Assembly: GCF_040712315.1 (NCBI RefSeq)
Contig: NC_134013.1
Coordinates: 17,209,001 to 17,273,000 of the forward strand
Direction: 5' to 3'
Origin: Castanea sativa
Taxonomy: Eukaryota > Streptophyta > Magnoliopsida > Fagales > Fagaceae
Length of the DNA stretch: 64,000 nucleotides
Part shown: positions 59,034-64,000 of the stretch, piece by piece
Layout of the letters: each line of letters opens with the position of its first letter
How positions within the stretch are numbered: the stretch's first letter is position 1
The notes under the pieces: generated by a model
Database searches by the model: none
Told to the model about the DNA's origin: nothing
What the model saw: only the letters and a program-made list of their open reading frames with translations
Translations under genes and position numbers: made by a program

Positions 59034-61166
59034 AGATTATGTTAGAATCAAAGATAAAGTAGTGGAAGGATAGTGAAAGATATTAGTTAATTGAAAATGT
59101 GTATAAATATTTGGTATTAGTTTTAGTTAACTTAGCCCCCCTTTTTTTGCTACAAATTAGTAACTCTTAGGTGGAAAAAGGAAAAGGTGGACAAAGTTAC
59201 TAATATATTTTAAAGGTGTAGTAGTGCCCACAATTCATTTGTGTAAATTGTACTATATGAAATTATGGTGGTAATTTTGGCTTGGTGTTAGTGGGACCAC
59301 TGGCACAAGAGTCTAGCCTGGTGGGGTTAGTGGTTGTGGGTCAGGTTCAGGCTCTGAAGAGTCGGTTGAAGCAGTGCATTATATGTGTGACCAGCAATAA
59401 TGCACTGCGGAGCCTTAGCTGGGCCGTACCAGTCCAACCATAGGTTTTTGTAATTCTGAGTACATTGCCTATTGTCACGATCTGATGCAAGTTATTGAAT
59501 AATAATGATGTAATGGTGATGAAAGTCAGGGTTTTTTTTTTTTTTCCAAACTTATGAGAGTGAAGAGTGAATTTAAAAATCTGACATAGGGATTTGTGCC
59601 TTGTATCTCAAATCTGATAGTACCGGTGTTGTTTTGTTTAGACTTTAGATGCCAAGTGCTCCTCCTGTTGAAACTTGAAAGAGTCAGGGAAGTATGGGTT
59701 ACAAAACATCTGACATTATTTACCACCAAAAAAAATAATAAATCTAACATTTTCTTCTCAAGGTGTGATAAGCCAGGGAGATCCTTATAATGGGTTTTTC
59801 TTATATATTTTTTTTCAGTAAAATAAGGTCTGGCAGGGTCAGTTTGCTTTTACTTTTTTACAGGTCGTTGCACCCTGCTTGATCTGTGGCTATTACAAAT
59901 GGCATTTCTTTTTCCTTTTTGGAATGTCATCTGCGTTGTGCGAAGGCAGAATTTGATCCCAACTTGGCTATTTGGTCGGAAGAGTAGAAAAGTTAAAGAA
60001 GATAGAAAATGGGATAGGGATAGAAAAATATTTAGTTTTTTCTCCTATCATATGGTTGGGGGGATCGAAATGTAGAAAGATAAAACATGAAGTTGATATA
60101 AATTTATAATTATATACCTCTTTCAAAAAAAAAAAAAAAAAGCACAAGCCTTGATGCAAAATAATGAAAAAAAAAAAAAAAAAAAAAGAGAAGAAGAGAA
60201 TAGAAGAAATGGACAAAAATTGGCAAAGAAGATGAAGAAAAAAAAAGTGATTTAAATATGAAAGTTGTGAAGAAGAGCCGAGGACAATTTCGTCAACTAA
60301 AATCTCACATTCTCGGTTGTATTTTCTTTGTATTCTCTAGGGGAAATCAATTTTTGGTAAGGCCATAGAGAAAATGGCCAGGCTTTAACCATTTTTTCCT
60401 TCCTTCCCCCTCTCAACTAAACACCGATCTCACTCATTTTCTTTCCTCCTTTTTCCTTCCTCTCCATAATTACCCCAACCAAGTATACCATAAGGGTGCA
60501 ATTGTATAAGCTATTGCAAAATGATATTTTATAAAATAAGTGTTTGTTCCTTCTCAACAAAATAAAATGAAATAAAATTAGTGTTTGTAAAAAGGTTATG
60601 AGGAATTGCTATTGCGAAATGTCATTTTGAGTTTTAAGAATGCACTTTTAGACCCCTAAATCGTCTAACCAACTGACTCTAAGTCTCTAAAGCAGGATTT
60701 TTTTTGTTACCCCTTCAAAAGTATCATTTTGCCAAGCCGAAGTTATATGCAATTATTACCAAATGAGTCAATTTTGTATCGTATCAGTTAGTACAACTAG
60801 TATTTGCCGTATCGATACTTATGCCAATACTAAATTGCCATATTAGGGCTTAGGGTTTGAGGGCTTTGAGTTTGAATAGTTCTTAGTTCATACTTTGACC
60901 CCAAAGCTGAAGTTTTGGTTCAGTCCCTGCATCTAATCTCAACTAAAAAAAGCACTTCTTTTCCAATATAATTGAATCTCTTTTATTTTTTACTCCTATT
61001 AATACAAAACTTCTTTATCTCACTCCTAGAAAACATAGGAATTGTTTTCTTTAATAACATCTTCGGCAAGGGGTCTTGAAGGTTTCTACTCCAGAGCTCC
61101 TACTATAACAATAAGTCCTTTTCACATTCTTACAAAGAGTAGCTCCTCTCTTTGTTTGCTTGCTGG

Positions 61167-61207
<41 letters not shown>

Positions 61208-61358
61208 CAAAGGGAAAATTACAATTATTCTCTCTGTAATTTGACACTTATTTAACACCTTAAAGATTTGGACTAAAACGAAAATTTACCTTCAATAAAC
61301 CTCATATTTTTGTTGTTTAAAATCACCTATGTGAGTTTTTTTTTTTTCTTGATAGCCT
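59034..61358. other. ERECTA 3' flank and intergenic sequence
   Basis: The first part (about 59034-59520) is likely the 3' UTR. Long A-runs occur at about 60125-60141 and 60168-60187, and a CT microsatellite at about 61171-61204. No gene or convincing transposon end recognised. Confidence 0.45.
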
Positions 61359-61562
61359 TCATAATACCTTCATACGTCCATGGAAATTGTTTTTAATCAC
61401 TGATTTACTATCATCATGACACCCGAAGAAGCACTTGAAGTTCCCTCCTCTTTGCAAACGAGGCCTTTTTGCCCCATCCACCAATCGTTCGTAATATTTA
61501 TTCCCCAAAGCCCAATGTTTGATCTTAGTGAATCCTTTTGCAAAGGGGACCAGACCAATCAC
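61359..61562 (-). other. Unassigned short frame, 67 aa, minus strand
   Basis: The translated stretch GLVPFAKGFTKIKHWALGNK and YERLVDGAKRPRLQRGGNFK has a less biased composition than other chance frames here, and the DNA is locally GC-richer (about 61410-61650). I cannot assign a family. It could be part of the leader or LTR of the retrotransposon that follows, or a fragment of another repeat. Confidence 0.25.
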
Positions 61563-62353
61563 CCGATAACTCGGGCCCTTAGCCTAAATGGCGACAACAC
61601 CAAGGCATGTCCGGTCCATTCCTACAATACGGGAGGCTCAAGATTTTGTAACGCTTTTTTCTTTTTAAGCACCACATATGTCTGGCATGCCCTTGCTTAC
61701 AAACCCAAATTGTATTTAATTTTTACATGCATCTTACTTAAATTTTAAAATATATATATATTTGCGTAGTTTCCACTTTTCTCATAGTTCTTTTCAAGGA
61801 CTGTTCTTCATTTGACAATAATTATCTTGTCATTGAGACAAGTCATGATGAAGCAGTCAAAAAACTTGATGGATACATATATGTCGAAGTAGGTTATGAC
61901 GAGTAGTGATCAAATGGTCGTCCATCTAAAGTACATTCAAGTCAGATATAGCTCCACCATTCAAGCTAGCAATAAGTAACGGCAATAAAGCCGTTCCAAG
62001 CGCCTTAATGAGCTGCTTCCTATGCGTAACAAATCTCCTTTTAAGGAGCACTTCATTGCCATTAATGATCCAACTCAGGTGCAACGCCCAAAGGAGATCA
62101 AAGGATGTTGGTGCATATCAAGAGTGAATGAAGATAAATAGTTAAAGCAAAAAGTACCGTGTGAAAGAGTGAATTCAATAATTCTTCTAAATACTTGAGA
62201 GATTTCGGGCCAAAGAAATGTGTTTCTTTTGGTGGAATTTTGAGCTCAACCACTTATGCAGAGTTGGTCTGAGCTACAAAACAAACTATTGAGCTGTTGT
62301 ATCCTGGAGGAAACAAGTTAGAAGTGAATTTTTACTGCATCGGTTTATAGGCT
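61563..62353. other. Upstream region of the Copia element
   Basis: Probably includes the leader of the retrotransposon (the stretch GTTGTATCCTGGAGGAAAC before the gag resembles Copia leaders). I could not identify LTR ends or a primer-binding site. Confidence 0.35.
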
Positions 62354-64000
62354 TTGCCAACCGTAGAGGGCTTGAATCTCCTTAAAGAGAGCGACATTTT
62401 AGTGCCTCAATCAAACATTGTTCGTTTATATTTATATTTTGATTGTAATAAAAAAATCATTTTATTGGTAATTTCTCCAACAATTTTAAGGAGGTTTAAG
62501 GGAGCCCATTTCAAAAGATGGAAAGCCAAGGTCCTTTTCTATCTAAGCCTTCTTAAGGTAGCCTACGTCCTCACTGAGAAGAATCCAAACAAGGTCTCTA
62601 CCAATGACATAACCAAAGATGAACTTTATGATCATCAAGGTAAAACAGATAAGTGTGAACAAGATGAGTATAAATGTCGTCATTATCTTTTAAATTGTCT
62701 TGTGAATCATTTCTATGATTATTATAATACTACATACACTTCTATCAAGAAAATTTGGAAAGCTTCACAAAGCAAGTATGACACCGAAAAGGTTGGTACA
62801 AAGAAATATGTAGCTAGTCATTTCTTTTGCTATCAAATGGTGGATACCAAATCTGTTGTAGAACAGGTTCAAGACTTTCAAATGGTCGCGGCAAAAGTTA
62901 GATTCGAAGGCATAAAGATTAAGAACAACCTTACTGTAGCTGGTATCATTGACAAGCTATCACCATCATGGAAAGAGTTCCAAAAATCAATGCACCACAA
63001 GCAAAAGGAGACGTCCCTAGAATCCTTGATCACTCACAACCATGTAGAGGAGGAAGCTAGAGGACAAGATGCACTTATAACACAAGAGGGTAATGGACAT
63101 TCTACCACCAAGGTAAATTTAATTTCTCCAAGCAATAACAAGCCCAAAGATCATTTTCCTAAAAATGCACAATTGAGGCCAAGAAAGAGAAATATGAAAA
63201 ATTACGGTAGACCTCACAATAGGGGCAACCCTAGTCAAAGGAATAAGAACCAAGGACCTCCTTCAAATAACTAACAAGTCAATGTATGTTTTGTCTGTGG
63301 CAAGAGTGGGCATATTGCTCGATTTTGCAGATTTTAAAAACATAGGTCTATCTCACAGGCTAATGTTACCGAAAAGCCTTTAGTGGCTATGATTACAGAC
63401 ATTTACATGATCCAATATGTGGAAGGGTGGTGGACAGACTCTGGTACCAATAGGCATGTCTGCTATGATAAAAACTGGTTCGAAATATACACTCCTTTTG
63501 AAGAAGAAAAAACAATTATGCTTGGTGACTCTAGTAAAACTAAGATACTTAGGAGTGGTGAGGTTGAGCTTAAATTTACCTCTGGATGTGTGCTTACTTT
63601 AAAAGATGTGCTATACACTCCGTCTATGAGGAAAAATCTAATGTCAAGTTATTTGCTGAATAAGGCTGGCTTCAAACAAACAATGGAATCTGATTAATAT
63701 GTAATCTCTAAGAAAGGATTATTTGTGGGCAAAGGGTATGCTTGTGATGGAATGTTCAAACTAAATATTGAAAATAATATATTATCTGCTAGTTCTGTTT
63801 ATATGCTGTCTTTAGTGAATTTGTTGCATGCTCACTTATGTCATATAAACAGTAGATTTTTAGGAATTATGAGTAACATAGGATTAATTCCAAGACTAAC
63901 AAAAGAATTTGAAAAATGTGAAGCATGCAATGAAGCTAAAATTACTAACCGACCTCATAAAAATGTTGAAAGAAATATTGAATTGTTAGAACTAATTCAG
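62354..64000 (+). pseudogene. Ty1/Copia retrotransposon gag-protease-integrase part, runs off the window
   Basis: One reading frame runs through with three in-frame stops (63272-63274, 63335-63337, 63695-63697) and no frameshift seen. Gag (UBN2 type) has [15 protein letters not shown] near the start, [15 protein letters not shown], and a basic C-terminus. A knuckle CFVCGKSGHIARFC (CX2CX4HX4C) lies between the first two stops. Protease [12 protein letters not shown] has its catalytic Asp at 63437-63439, with DSGT rather than DSGA. The integrase zinc-binding (GAG-pre-integrase) part has LHAHLCHIN and CEACNEAK at the window edge. The first in-frame ATG of gag is unclear (62354 is a TTG). Integrase core, RT and RNase H would lie beyond 64000. 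Confidence 0.88.

Noticed and set aside
59968..60216. Phe-rich minus-strand frame
   Set aside because: It is caused by long A/T homopolymers.
61416..61748. 110-residue plus-strand frame
   Set aside because: It overlaps the unassigned GC-richer block and shows no family resemblance; insufficient to call a gene on either strand.

Overview
This window is plant nuclear DNA: AT-rich intergenic sequence, many-exon genes with GT-AG introns, simple-sequence tracts and layered transposon remnants. The gene content is dicot. Two short interspersed repeats resemble tRNA-derived SINEs I associate with the oak/chestnut family, so a woody rosid, perhaps Fagaceae, is my best guess; this is inference only.

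Four host genes can be reconstructed. (1) 2493-2852, minus: a small plant membrane protein. (2) 4341-8387, minus, three exons: a chloroplast YGGT/YlmG family protein. (3) 8753-22458, plus, 17 exons: PAA2/HMA8, the thylakoid copper-transporting P-type ATPase; the 17 exons join to an uninterrupted 886-residue frame. (4) 50777-59033, plus, 27 exons: ERECTA, the LRR receptor kinase; the exons join to an uninterrupted 982-residue frame. YLMG and PAA2 are head to head with 365 bp between their start codons, and both products act in plastid membranes, so a shared promoter is plausible.

The rest is mostly mobile DNA. There are two non-autonomous hAT elements with perfect 8-bp target duplications (one inside a YLMG intron). 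An RTE-type LINE in the other YLMG intron is split by an L1-type LINE. PAA2 introns hold a SINE with a 13-bp target duplication, two tandem duplications and two GGGT-rich elements. The 24-30 kb stretch holds LINE remnants, two SINEs, an LTR fragment, hairpin elements and a G-rich tract. At 31.5-35.5 kb there is a caulimovirid-like (endogenous pararetrovirus) segment flanked on both sides by TA repeats. It keeps a coat/zinc-knuckle/protease frame and a second frame of unknown function but has no reverse transcriptase. Next to it is a decayed multi-exon fragment of a WD40 gene. Two solo LTRs of one family lie in opposite orientations (36.8 and 48.4 kb), each with a 5-bp target duplication, and a related LTR lies at 30.7 kb. 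The ERECTA upstream region contains a threefold tandem array broken by other insertions and a 650-bp TIR element. The window ends in a Ty1/Copia element decayed only by in-frame stops.

I found no clear new biological system. The items most worth a second look are the reverse-transcriptase-less pararetroviral locus with its second frame, the WD40 gene fragment set between direct repeats, the shared YLMG/PAA2 promoter, and the long hairpin repeats.
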